Source: Anaerolineae bacterium (lineage in GTDB: Bacteria > Chloroflexota > Anaerolineae > Aggregatilineales > Aggregatilineaceae). Taken from it: a stretch of 64,000 nucleotides of DNA. The position numbers and the translations under genes are program-made. Positions 9,340 to 16,924 of the stretch are shown here, piece after piece (position 1 is the stretch's first letter; each line of letters opens with the position of its first letter). The notes under the pieces were generated by a model. It did not search any database, had not been told where the DNA came from, and saw nothing but the letters and a program-made list of their open reading frames with translations. Location of the stretch: positions 186,001 through 250,000 of the forward strand of contig JAOSJP010000012.1 of NCBI GenBank assembly GCA_027494015.1. Direction: 5' to 3'.

Positions 9340-9365
9340 GGGGCCAGGCCACGCGGCCTGGCCCC
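9340..9365 (+). terminator. Stem-loop between binding protein and permease genes
   Basis: A perfect 11-bp GC stem (ggggccaggcc with ggcctggcccc) closes the four-base loop ACGC. There is no T-run. It lies 28 bases after the binding-protein stop and 20 before the permease start, the same place as the hairpins at 984, 22034, 27438 and 43551. Confidence 0.6.
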
Positions 9366-9385
9366 CAAGTCTTCTGGAGCGCACT

Positions 9386-10294
9386 GTGGAACGAAAGCAC
9401 GCGATATTCCCGGCCAAAGTGGGAATTATCTTTCTGACGCCCGCCATCCTGTTTGTCGTCGTATTCTTGCTGTACCCGTTTGTGCGCGTGTTCCTGCTCA
9501 GCTTCACCAACCAGACGTTGCTGGGAACCACCGCGCCCAACCCCGAATTCGTCGGCCTGGACAACTACCGGCGCCTTTTCGACCCCGAACGCTGGATGCG
9601 CCTGGGCGAGTTCGGCAGCGCGCTCAAGCTCACCACGCAGTTTGTTGTGGGGTCGGCGCTGATCGGCCAGGCGGGGATGGGGATGCTCATCGCCTGGGGC
9701 TTCTACCGCAAGCGCGGTATGCTGCGCGAGGTCGTCTTCACGCTGGTCATCCTGGCCTGGATCATCCCCGAGACGGTGGTGGCTTTCACCTGGGTGGCCT
9801 TCCTCGACTGGGAGTTCGGCACGCTCAACAGCGTGCTCGAAACAATCGGGCTGGGGCGGCCCGACTGGCTGTTCGACCGCCCGCTGCAATCCATCATCCT
9901 CTTCAACTCGTGGCGCGGCACGGCCTTCTCCATGCTGCTCTTCTCTGGCGCGCTGGAGACGATCCCGCCCTCGTATGTGGAGACGGCGGAGGTCGTCGGC
10001 GCGACGGCCTGGCAGAAGTTCCGCGACATTTTCTTCCCGCTGCTGCGCGGGCACATCCTGACCGACCTGATCCTGATCACGCTGTGGACGTTCAACGTCT
10101 TCACGCCCTTCCTGCTGACGGGCGGCGGCCCGGCCAAGCGCACGGAAGTGGTCTCCATCTACACCTACCGCACGGCGTTCATGGGGCGGCATGAGTTCGG
10201 CAAGGGCAGCGCCATCGCTGTGGTGATGATGCTGATCAACCTGGGGCTGGCCCTGATCTACCTGGCGTCCATCCGCCGCCGGAGGGCGACATGA
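9386..10294 (+). CDS. Sugar ABC permease (MalF type)
   Basis: A 302-residue inner-membrane permease with a first helix at about 11-33 (IIFLTPAILFVVVFLLYPFVRVFLL, split by no insert). The EAA loop is at about 194-222 (PPSYVETAEVVGATAWQKF, then FFPLLRGH). The start is GTG at 9386 after CTGGAGC. It overlaps the next permease by ATGA. It has normal length for the group, unlike the first operon's 379-residue counterpart. Confidence 0.93.
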   Translation: MERKHAIFPAKVGIIFLTPAILFVVVFLLYPFVRVFLLSFTNQTLLGTTAPNPEFVGLDNYRRLFDPERWMRLGEFGSALKLTTQFVVGSALIGQAGMGMLIAWGFYRKRGMLREVVFTLVILAWIIPETVVAFTWVAFLDWEFGTLNSVLETIGLGRPDWLFDRPLQSIILFNSWRGTAFSMLLFSGALETIPPSYVETAEVVGATAWQKFRDIFFPLLRGHILTDLILITLWTFNVFTPFLLTGGGPAKRTEVVSIYTYRTAFMGRHEFGKGSAIAVVMMLINLGLALIYLASIRRRRAT

Positions 10295-11127
10295 ACAGCT
10301 TTGTGATGCGTTCGTGGCTGGCGCGGGGGCTGCTCTTCGCATTCTCGGTGGTCATCGCGGCGTTCTTCGTCACCCCGCTGCTGTGGCTGGTCACCGCGCC
10401 GTTCAACACGCAGGCCAACCTGGCGGTGACGATCCCCTCCAACCCTTCGCTGGCGAACTTCGAGGCGGTCTATAACAACAAGTTCGCCATGCGCGCGCTG
10501 TTCCAGAACAACCTGATCATCGGTGGCGGGGTGATGGTGCTGGTGGCGGGCGTGGCGACGCTGGCCTCCTACGGCCTGTCGCGCACGCACGTGCCGGGGC
10601 GCGATGTGCTGGTCTACGTGCTGATCTTGTTCTCGTCGGTGGTCAGCGGCACGGCGGCCATGGTGCCCATCTTCCTGCTCGTGTTCCGGCTGGGGCTGAT
10701 TGACACCTACGCGGGCGTCATTCTGGTGATGACCGGCGGGCTGCTGCCGTCAGCGATCTTCATCATGCGCGACTTCATCGACTCGATCCCGCGCTCGTAT
10801 GAAGAGGCGGCGCTGGTCTGTGGGGCGTCGTCGCTGCGCGTCTTCCGCGACGTGGCCCTGCCGATGGTGCGGCCCGGTGTAGTGGTGGTGGCCATCTGGG
10901 CCTTCGTCAATGCCTGGGGCGCGTTCCTCATCCCGTCGGTGCTGCTGCGCAGCCCGGATCGTATGCCGGCGTCCATCGCCTCCTACTCGTTCTACACGGA
11001 GGCCGGCACGCCCAACCTGACCCTGCTCTCGGCCTATGCCTTCCTGTACACGATCCCGGTGCTGGTGCTGTACCTGATCGTCAACTGGCGCTTTGGCTTC
11101 CGCTTCTTCGGCGGCATCAAGAGCTAA
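10291..11127 (+). CDS. Sugar ABC permease (MalG type)
   Basis: A 278-residue partner permease. It has an N-terminal helix at about 10-32, five further membrane segments, and the EAA loop at about 167-195 (PRSYEEAALVCGAS, then ALPMVRPG). It overlaps the MalF-type gene by four bases and precedes the ATPase by 25 bases. The C-terminal YLIVNWRFGFRFFGGIKS matches the group's usual end. Confidence 0.93.
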   Translation: MNSFVMRSWLARGLLFAFSVVIAAFFVTPLLWLVTAPFNTQANLAVTIPSNPSLANFEAVYNNKFAMRALFQNNLIIGGGVMVLVAGVATLASYGLSRTHVPGRDVLVYVLILFSSVVSGTAAMVPIFLLVFRLGLIDTYAGVILVMTGGLLPSAIFIMRDFIDSIPRSYEEAALVCGASSLRVFRDVALPMVRPGVVVVAIWAFVNAWGAFLIPSVLLRSPDRMPASIASYSFYTEAGTPNLTLLSAYAFLYTIPVLVLYLIVNWRFGFRFFGGIKS

Positions 11128-11152
11128 CCCTGAGCTACGGACAAACAACACG

Positions 11153-12241
11153 ATGACGCAGATTACCTTTGAGCATGTCGTTAAGCGTTTTGGCAGCGTG
11201 ACCGCCGTGAACGATGTGAGCCTGACCGTCAGCGACGGCGAGTTCGTGGCCTTGCTCGGCCCGTCGGGCTGCGGCAAGACGACCACGCTGCGCCTGATCG
11301 CCGGGCTGGAATTCGCCGACGAGGGGCGCATCCTGATCGGCGACCGCGACGTGACGCGGCTGCCGCCGCGCGCCCGCGACGTGGCCATGGTCTTTCAGGA
11401 CTACGCGCTCTACCCGCACATGACGATCCTGGAGAACATCGGCTACCCGCTCAAGGTGCGCGGCGTGGGCAAGCAGGAGCGCACCGAGCGGGTGAAGGAA
11501 GTCGCCCAGCAGCTTCAGATCGGCGATCTGCTGGATCGCCGCCCAGGGCAGATCTCCGGCGGGCAGCAGCAGCGCGCGTCAGTGGCGCGGGCAGTGGTTC
11601 ACCAGGCGCTGTGCTTCCTCTTCGACGAGCCGCTGAGCAACCTCGACGCGCAGCTTCGGCTGGAGGCGCGCGCCTTCCTCAAGCACCTGCAGCACGAGCT
11701 GGGCGTGACGACCGTCTACGTGACGCACGACCAGGCCGAGGCGATGGCCCTGGCGGATCGCATCGTGATCATGAATTACGGGCGCGTCATGCAGATCGGC
11801 GCGCCGCTGGAGGTCTACCGCCGCCCGGCCAACACCTTCGTCGCCTCGTTCATCGGCAGCCCGCCGATGAACCTGCTGGCGGGCACCGTAGACCTGGGGC
11901 GTGGCCTGTTCCGCCTGAACGGACAGGAGCCGGAAATTGACATGAGCGCCCTGTTTGAGCGGCTGAATGGCAAGCTGACCGACGGGCAGACGATCACCCT
12001 GGGCGTGCGCCCGGAGAATCTGGCTCCCCAAACAGAGCCGACACCGGGCGCGATCCCGGCGCAGGTCTACGCCGTGCAGCCGATGGGCGGCGAAGTGCTG
12101 ATTGTGGTGCGCGTCGGCGGCAAGCTGGTGTCGGTGCGCCTGTTCCGCGACGAGCCGCCGGACCTGCCGCACGAGATATGGCTGGTGCCCGATCTGAACG
12201 TGAGCTATGCCTACGGCGCGGACGGCAACCTGCTGCAATGA
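11153..12241 (+). CDS. Sugar ABC ATPase (MalK/UgpC type)
   Basis: A 362-residue ATPase with Walker A GPSGCGKTTT (about 37-45), Q-loop MVFQDYALYPHM, signature ISGGQQQRASVARA (isoleucine for the common leucine), Walker B LFDEPLSNLD, and the histidine in YVTHDQAEAM. A TOBE-type C-terminal region follows (about 235-362). The ATG at 11153 is preferred to the longer frame because MTQITFEHVVKRFG is the conserved start of these proteins. The stop overlaps the PHP gene by ATGA. Confidence 0.94.
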   Translation: MTQITFEHVVKRFGSVTAVNDVSLTVSDGEFVALLGPSGCGKTTTLRLIAGLEFADEGRILIGDRDVTRLPPRARDVAMVFQDYALYPHMTILENIGYPLKVRGVGKQERTERVKEVAQQLQIGDLLDRRPGQISGGQQQRASVARAVVHQALCFLFDEPLSNLDAQLRLEARAFLKHLQHELGVTTVYVTHDQAEAMALADRIVIMNYGRVMQIGAPLEVYRRPANTFVASFIGSPPMNLLAGTVDLGRGLFRLNGQEPEIDMSALFERLNGKLTDGQTITLGVRPENLAPQTEPTPGAIPAQVYAVQPMGGEVLIVVRVGGKLVSVRLFRDEPPDLPHEIWLVPDLNVSYAYGADGNLLQ

Positions 12242-13638
12242 GCGCGCTCACCGCGTCTACTGAGCGTGTGCTGGTGGGGCACGCAACGCCGGCGCAGGAG
12301 GGCGGCTTCCTCACCCTGCCGTTCGAGATGCCGGAGGGGGCGGGGCGGCTCGATGTGCGCTACGAGTACAGCGACGCCATCGGCTCTGACCCGCACCTGA
12401 CCGGCGGCAACACGGTGGACATTGGGCTGTTCGACGAGCGCGGTATCGCCTTCATGGAGGCGGGCTTTCGCGGCTGGAGCGGCAGCGCCCGCCGCGAGTT
12501 CTTTGTGACGCCGGCGGCGGCGACGCCCGGCTATCTGCCCGGCCCGCTGACGCCGGGCACCTGGCACATCTTTCTGGGGCTGTACAAGGTCGCGCCGCGC
12601 GGCTGCGATTACCGGGTGGCGCTGCGCTTCAGCCCGGCGGAGGGCCAGGGCGCTCCCCCGCCCCCCGCCATGCTGCCCCTGCGCCGCGACGCGCCGGGCT
12701 TCGCCCCCAGGCCGGACGGCTGGTATCGCGGCGAGCTACACTGCCACACCTACCACAGCGACGGCGATTCCTCGCCCGGCGAGGTGATCGCGGCAGCGCG
12801 CGCGTTGGGCCTGGACTTCCTGGCGATCACCGATCACAATACGCTCAGCCACCTGATCGAGCTGGCCGCGCTGGACACGCCAGGTCTGATCCTGATCCCC
12901 GGCTTCGAGGTGACGACGTACCGGGGGCACTGGAACGTGTGGGGCGACGGCGGCTGGATTGACTTTCGCACGCTGACGCCGGAGCTGCTGGCCGAGGCGA
13001 TCCAGGCGGCGCGGGCGCGCGGCTACCTGACCTCGTGCAACCACCCGCGCCCCTACGGGCCGCCCTGGGAGTTCACCGAGGTGACTGGCTCGCACTGCCT
13101 GGAGGTGTGGAACGGCCCCTGGAGGCTGTTCAACGCTGTCTCGCTGGCCTATTACGAGCGGCGCTTGAACGCGGGCGAGCGGCTGGTCGCCGTCGGCGGC
13201 AGCGACGCACACCGTCTGCGGAGCGGGACGGACGAAGTGGCCCGCGTGGGCACGCCGACGACCTGGATTTACTGCCCTGGCCCGCCCAGCGCGGCGGCGC
13301 TGCTGGGCGCGCTGCGCGCCGGGCGCGCTTTCGTCAGCGAGGGGGCGGATGGCCCGCGCCTGACGATGGGCGCCGGCCCGGCGATGATGGGCGATGTCGT
13401 CGCGCGCCCGCCCGACGACCGCCTGGCGCTGACCATGCGCGCAGTGGGCGGGGCCGGGTCAATCCTGGAAGTGCACGGCGCGCCTGGTTTGCTGGCTCGC
13501 CACCCCATCGGCGGCGAGGATGTGGTCATTGAGGCGGCGCTGGACGTGTCCGGCACGACGTATGTACGCGCGCAGCTTGTCAGCGGCGAGGACAGCGACC
13601 TGCTGCGCGCGCTGACGAATCCGATTTATCTGGGGTGA
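12238..13638 (+). CDS. CehA/McbA-type PHP metallohydrolase
   Basis: The N-terminal 150 residues form a beta-rich domain seen in CehA/McbA-type proteins. A PHP phosphoesterase domain follows with its metal ligands: HCHTYHSDGD (about 168), AITDHN (about 197), the glutamate in PGFEVT, SCNHPRP (about 267) and GGSDAHRL (about 321). PHP enzymes use two or three metal ions to cut phosphoesters or related bonds. A C-terminal beta region (about 355-467) completes the 466 residues. Translation is coupled to the ATPase gene by a four-base overlap, so it works with sugar import, perhaps removing a phosphodiester or other substituent. No signal peptide is seen. Substrate unknown. Confidence 0.82.
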   Translation: MSALTASTERVLVGHATPAQEGGFLTLPFEMPEGAGRLDVRYEYSDAIGSDPHLTGGNTVDIGLFDERGIAFMEAGFRGWSGSARREFFVTPAAATPGYLPGPLTPGTWHIFLGLYKVAPRGCDYRVALRFSPAEGQGAPPPPAMLPLRRDAPGFAPRPDGWYRGELHCHTYHSDGDSSPGEVIAAARALGLDFLAITDHNTLSHLIELAALDTPGLILIPGFEVTTYRGHWNVWGDGGWIDFRTLTPELLAEAIQAARARGYLTSCNHPRPYGPPWEFTEVTGSHCLEVWNGPWRLFNAVSLAYYERRLNAGERLVAVGGSDAHRLRSGTDEVARVGTPTTWIYCPGPPSAAALLGALRAGRAFVSEGADGPRLTMGAGPAMMGDVVARPPDDRLALTMRAVGGAGSILEVHGAPGLLARHPIGGEDVVIEAALDVSGTTYVRAQLVSGEDSDLLRALTNPIYLG

Positions 13639-13757
13639 TTGGTGGTTGGTAAATGGTGGTTGGTTTTTGGTGATTGGTTCTTGGTAAAAACAACGCAGCG
13701 CCTGCTTAACTAACAACCAACAACTAACTAACAACCAATAACCAATAACCAACAACT
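13636..13757. repeat. Tandem seven-base repeats, inverted around a short spacer
   Basis: The left part repeats variants of GATTGGT/GGTTGGT. The right part, after the spacer CGCAGCGCCTGCT, repeats variants of AACAACC/AATAACC. The two halves are roughly reverse complements, so the region can fold. It fills the whole gap between the PHP and alpha-mannosidase genes. Related arrays lie at 40595, 58438 and 58579. Confidence 0.75.
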
Positions 13758-13777
13758 CTGCACAAAGTGAGCGAGCT

Positions 13778-16681
13778 ATGCCAGCACCTGTCTATGAAAT
13801 GATTGTCGTCTCGCACACGCATTGGGACCGCGAATGGTACCGCACGTTCCAGGACTTTCGCCTGAGCCTGGTGCGCCTGGTGGACGACCTGCTCGACATC
13901 CTGGACGGCGACCCGGCCTTCCGCAGCTTCATGCTTGACGGGCAGACGATCATCCTGGAAGACTACCTGGCGCTGCGCCCGGAGCGCGAAGCCGATCTGC
14001 GCCGCCACATCCAGTCCGGGCGGCTGGTCATCGGCCCCTGGCACATCCTGCCCGACGAGTTCCTGGTGGGGCCGGAGTCCACTGTGCGCAACCTGATGCT
14101 GGGCGCGGCGATCTGCGACCGTTTCGGCGAGCGGATGCCGGTCGGCTACACGCCCGATCCCTTCGGGCACATCAGCCAGCTTCCGCAGATTCTGGCGGGC
14201 GCCGGCGTGGAGACGGCCATATTCCGACGCGGACTTTCCGAAGAGCCGCTGGAGCTGTGGTGGGAAGCGCCGGACGGCACGCGCGTGCTCACTCTCTACC
14301 TGCGCGAGGGCTATGGCAACCTGGAATGGGCGCCCACCGATCCCGCCGTCTTCACGCGCACCGTCGAGCGGCAGATCGCGCTGCTGGGGCCGCACACGCG
14401 CACGAATTGCCTGCTGCTGCTCAACGGGACGGATCACCAGCCGCCCCAGCCGGAGATTCCCGCGCTGATTGACGCAGCCAACGCCGCCCTGCAAGGCCGC
14501 GCGCGGCTGACGCACAGCACCATCCCCGCTTACGTGCGGACGGTGCGCGCCGCCCTGGGGCCTGACCCCGACCTGCCCGTCGTGCGCGGCGAACTGCGCT
14601 CTCCGCGCCGCCATCACCTGCTGCCGGGTGTGCTCTCCACGCGCATGTGGATCAAGCAGCGCAACCAGGCGTGCGAGACGCTGCTGGAGCGTTACGCCGA
14701 GCCGCTGGCGGCGCTGGGGACGTTGTGGGGCGCGCCCAGCCGCCAGGGAGACCTGTGGCAAAGCTGGCGCTATCTCATCGAGAACCACCCCCACGACTCG
14801 ATCTGCGGCTGCTCGATTGACCAGGTGCACGACGAGATGCGCACCCGTTTCGATTGGAGCGAGCAGATCGCCGGGCGGCTGGCGGACGAGGGGCTGCGCG
14901 ACCTGGCCGCTCACCTGGACACGGCGGCGCTGCCCGTCCCGCCCGCGCCAGGGGCGGGCGCTCCGCCCGATTACGAGGTCACGACGCTGCCCGCAGACCT
15001 GGCGCTGGTCGTCTACAATCCCGTGCCCGGCGCGGCGGCGGGGCGCGTCGAGGCCGACGTGCCCTGGCCGGGACCGGATCGCCACTACGCGCTGAGCGAC
15101 GATTGCGGCGAGCCGGTGCCTGCCGTCTGGACAAAGGGCCGCGAAGAAGTGCTGGAGCAGCGTTGGCTGGCGCGCGACGATCTGCCCGCCTTCCTCGACC
15201 AGCTTGAGATCGGTATCTACCTCAACCGCCTGATCCGCGACGCCCGCGCCTGGCTGGGCGACGGCGAGCCGCGCCTGGAGCTGATCCTGACCGAGCAGCA
15301 CCCGCGCGACGTGATCAGCCTGGCGCGGCTGGCGCACACGCTGCGCGGACATCCCGCCCTGCGCTCGGCGGTGCGTTGCCATCTGACGGTGCGCTTCGGG
15401 CGTCCGCGCCGGCTGGCTTTCGAGGCGCGCGACGTGCCCGGCGTCGGCTGGCGGAGCTACCGGCTGCGGGCCGCGCCGGGGCCGGTTGAGGAGCGCCTCG
15501 CGGCAGCGACGCGCGAGACAGTCATCGAGAACGCCTGGCTGCGCGCCGAGGCCGACCCGCTCACGGGCCGCCTGAGCGTGCTCGACAAGACGACCGGGCG
15601 CGCCCTGCGCGACCTGAACGGCTTTGAGGACGGCGGCGACCGGGGCGACGAGTACAATTACTGCCCGCCGGAGCAGGACCGGGTGGTGCGGACGCCCGCC
15701 GCCCCGCCGCTGATCGAGCGCGTGGACGCTGGCCCGCTGGGGCAAACGCTGCGCATCACGCTGGCGCTTGACCTGCCCGCGCGCCTGACCCCGGAACGCA
15801 GTGCGCGCAGCGCGGAGACGGTGCGCCTGCCGGTGACGACGACGGCGACGCTGCTGCCGCACAGCCGCCGCGTGGACATTCACACCGAAGTGGACAACTG
15901 CGCCGAAGATCACCGGCTGCGCGCCCTGTTCCCCAGCGGCGCGCGCAGCGAGCGGGCCATCGCCGACGGGCATTTCGACCGCATCGCCCGCGTGCCCCAG
16001 CAGCATGGCGACACGTCGGATTGGGTCGAGCAGCCGCAGCCGACCGCGCCGCAGCGCGGATTCGTGGCGGTCGAGGCGGACGGGCGGGGCCTGCTGGTGG
16101 CCGCCCGCGGCCTGCCGGAGTATGAGTTGATCCCCGCCGAAGAGGGCGCGACGCTGGCCGTGACCCTGCTGCGCTGCGTGGGCTGGCTGTCGCGCGGCGA
16201 CCTGTCCTGTCGCGTGGGGCACGCCGGGCCGGAGATGGTCACGCCGGGCGGGCAGTGCCCCGGCCCCGCCGCGTTCGACTACAGCGTGATCCCCTTTGGC
16301 GGCGCGTTCGGCCTGGACGCAGCGGCGCAGGAAGCGTATGCCTTCGGCGCGCTGCTCCGCGCGGCGGTTGCGCCGCTGGCCGAAGGGCCGCTGCCCGCTA
16401 CGCAGACGGCGGTCGCGCTGGAACCGGCGGCGCTGGTGCTCACCGCGGTCAAGCCCGCCGAAGCGAGCCAGGCGTTGATCGTGCGCTTCTACAATAGCAG
16501 CGAGGCGGCGGTGGAGGGCCGGGTGCGCTTCGGCTTCCCCGTGCGGGAGGTTGTCCCGACGAACCTGCTCGAAGCGCTCATTGGCCCGCCGCTGGCTCCG
16601 GCGGAGGGGGGCGCGTTCGCCCTGACCGTGCCCGCCAAGCGCATCGTCACCCTGGCGGTGACGCCCGCGTCGCTCGGCTGA
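13778..16681 (+). CDS. Alpha-mannosidase, glycoside hydrolase family 38
   Basis: A 967-residue GH38 enzyme, hydrolysing alpha-mannosidic bonds with a bound zinc ion. The N-terminal catalytic domain begins with VVSHTHWDREWYRTFQ (zinc-binding His and Asp). The nucleophile aspartate is in GYTPDPFGHISQLPQ at about residue 126. ENHPHDSICGCSIDQVHDEM (about 333-350) is the second conserved His/Asp motif. The remaining 550 residues form the beta-sandwich domains usual in the family. No signal peptide, so the enzyme acts inside the cell on imported glycans. It sits after the second sugar ABC operon, though 13636-13757 repeats separate it from the PHP gene. Confidence 0.93.
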   Translation: MPAPVYEMIVVSHTHWDREWYRTFQDFRLSLVRLVDDLLDILDGDPAFRSFMLDGQTIILEDYLALRPEREADLRRHIQSGRLVIGPWHILPDEFLVGPESTVRNLMLGAAICDRFGERMPVGYTPDPFGHISQLPQILAGAGVETAIFRRGLSEEPLELWWEAPDGTRVLTLYLREGYGNLEWAPTDPAVFTRTVERQIALLGPHTRTNCLLLLNGTDHQPPQPEIPALIDAANAALQGRARLTHSTIPAYVRTVRAALGPDPDLPVVRGELRSPRRHHLLPGVLSTRMWIKQRNQACETLLERYAEPLAALGTLWGAPSRQGDLWQSWRYLIENHPHDSICGCSIDQVHDEMRTRFDWSEQIAGRLADEGLRDLAAHLDTAALPVPPAPGAGAPPDYEVTTLPADLALVVYNPVPGAAAGRVEADVPWPGPDRHYALSDDCGEPVPAVWTKGREEVLEQRWLARDDLPAFLDQLEIGIYLNRLIRDARAWLGDGEPRLELILTEQHPRDVISLARLAHTLRGHPALRSAVRCHLTVRFGRPRRLAFEARDVPGVGWRSYRLRAAPGPVEERLAAATRETVIENAWLRAEADPLTGRLSVLDKTTGRALRDLNGFEDGGDRGDEYNYCPPEQDRVVRTPAAPPLIERVDAGPLGQTLRITLALDLPARLTPERSARSAETVRLPVTTTATLLPHSRRVDIHTEVDNCAEDHRLRALFPSGARSERAIADGHFDRIARVPQQHGDTSDWVEQPQPTAPQRGFVAVEADGRGLLVAARGLPEYELIPAEEGATLAVTLLRCVGWLSRGDLSCRVGHAGPEMVTPGGQCPGPAAFDYSVIPFGGAFGLDAAAQEAYAFGALLRAAVAPLAEGPLPATQTAVALEPAALVLTAVKPAEASQALIVRFYNSSEAAVEGRVRFGFPVREVVPTNLLEALIGPPLAPAEGGAFALTVPAKRIVTLAVTPASLG

Positions 16682-16753
16682 CCGCTGCGGGCGCAGGTGT
16701 TCTCACAGCCGCGAGATGGGCGGCCTGGAGACGGGTCGCCCGTTTCTGTTGTG

Positions 16754-16906
16754 AGAGGCCGTTTGAGAAATCATGTGCCTGACTCTGCCCCCCATCCCCG
16801 GCCCTTTCCCCACGAGGGGGGAAGGGAGAAGGGCGCGCCCACTAAGCCCCTCCCTCCTTGTGGGGGAGGGGTTTGGGGTGGGTGGGGAACTTCTCAAATG
16901 GTCTCT
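16754..16906. repeat. Element C, complete copy, 153 bp
   Basis: Imperfect 16-bp terminal inverted repeats: AGAGGCCGTTTGAGAA at 16754-16769 and its near complement TTCTCAAATGGTCTCT at 16891-16906 (two mismatches). The interior has two GC-rich hairpins around CCCCACGAGGGG and CCTCCTTGTGGGGGAGG. It lies in the 243-base gap between the convergent alpha-mannosidase and PEP carboxylase genes, where it could also work as a two-way terminator. Related copies: 37157-37316 and fragments at 6065 and 60501. Confidence 0.72.
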
Positions 16907-16924
16907 GAGGCACTGAGGGCCTGC

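Noticed and set aside
13636..13757. CRISPR-like or intrinsic terminator reading of the TTGGT/ACCAA arrays
   Set aside because: The period is seven bases without unique spacers, and no T-run follows a stable stem. Tandem seven-base repeats explain it better.
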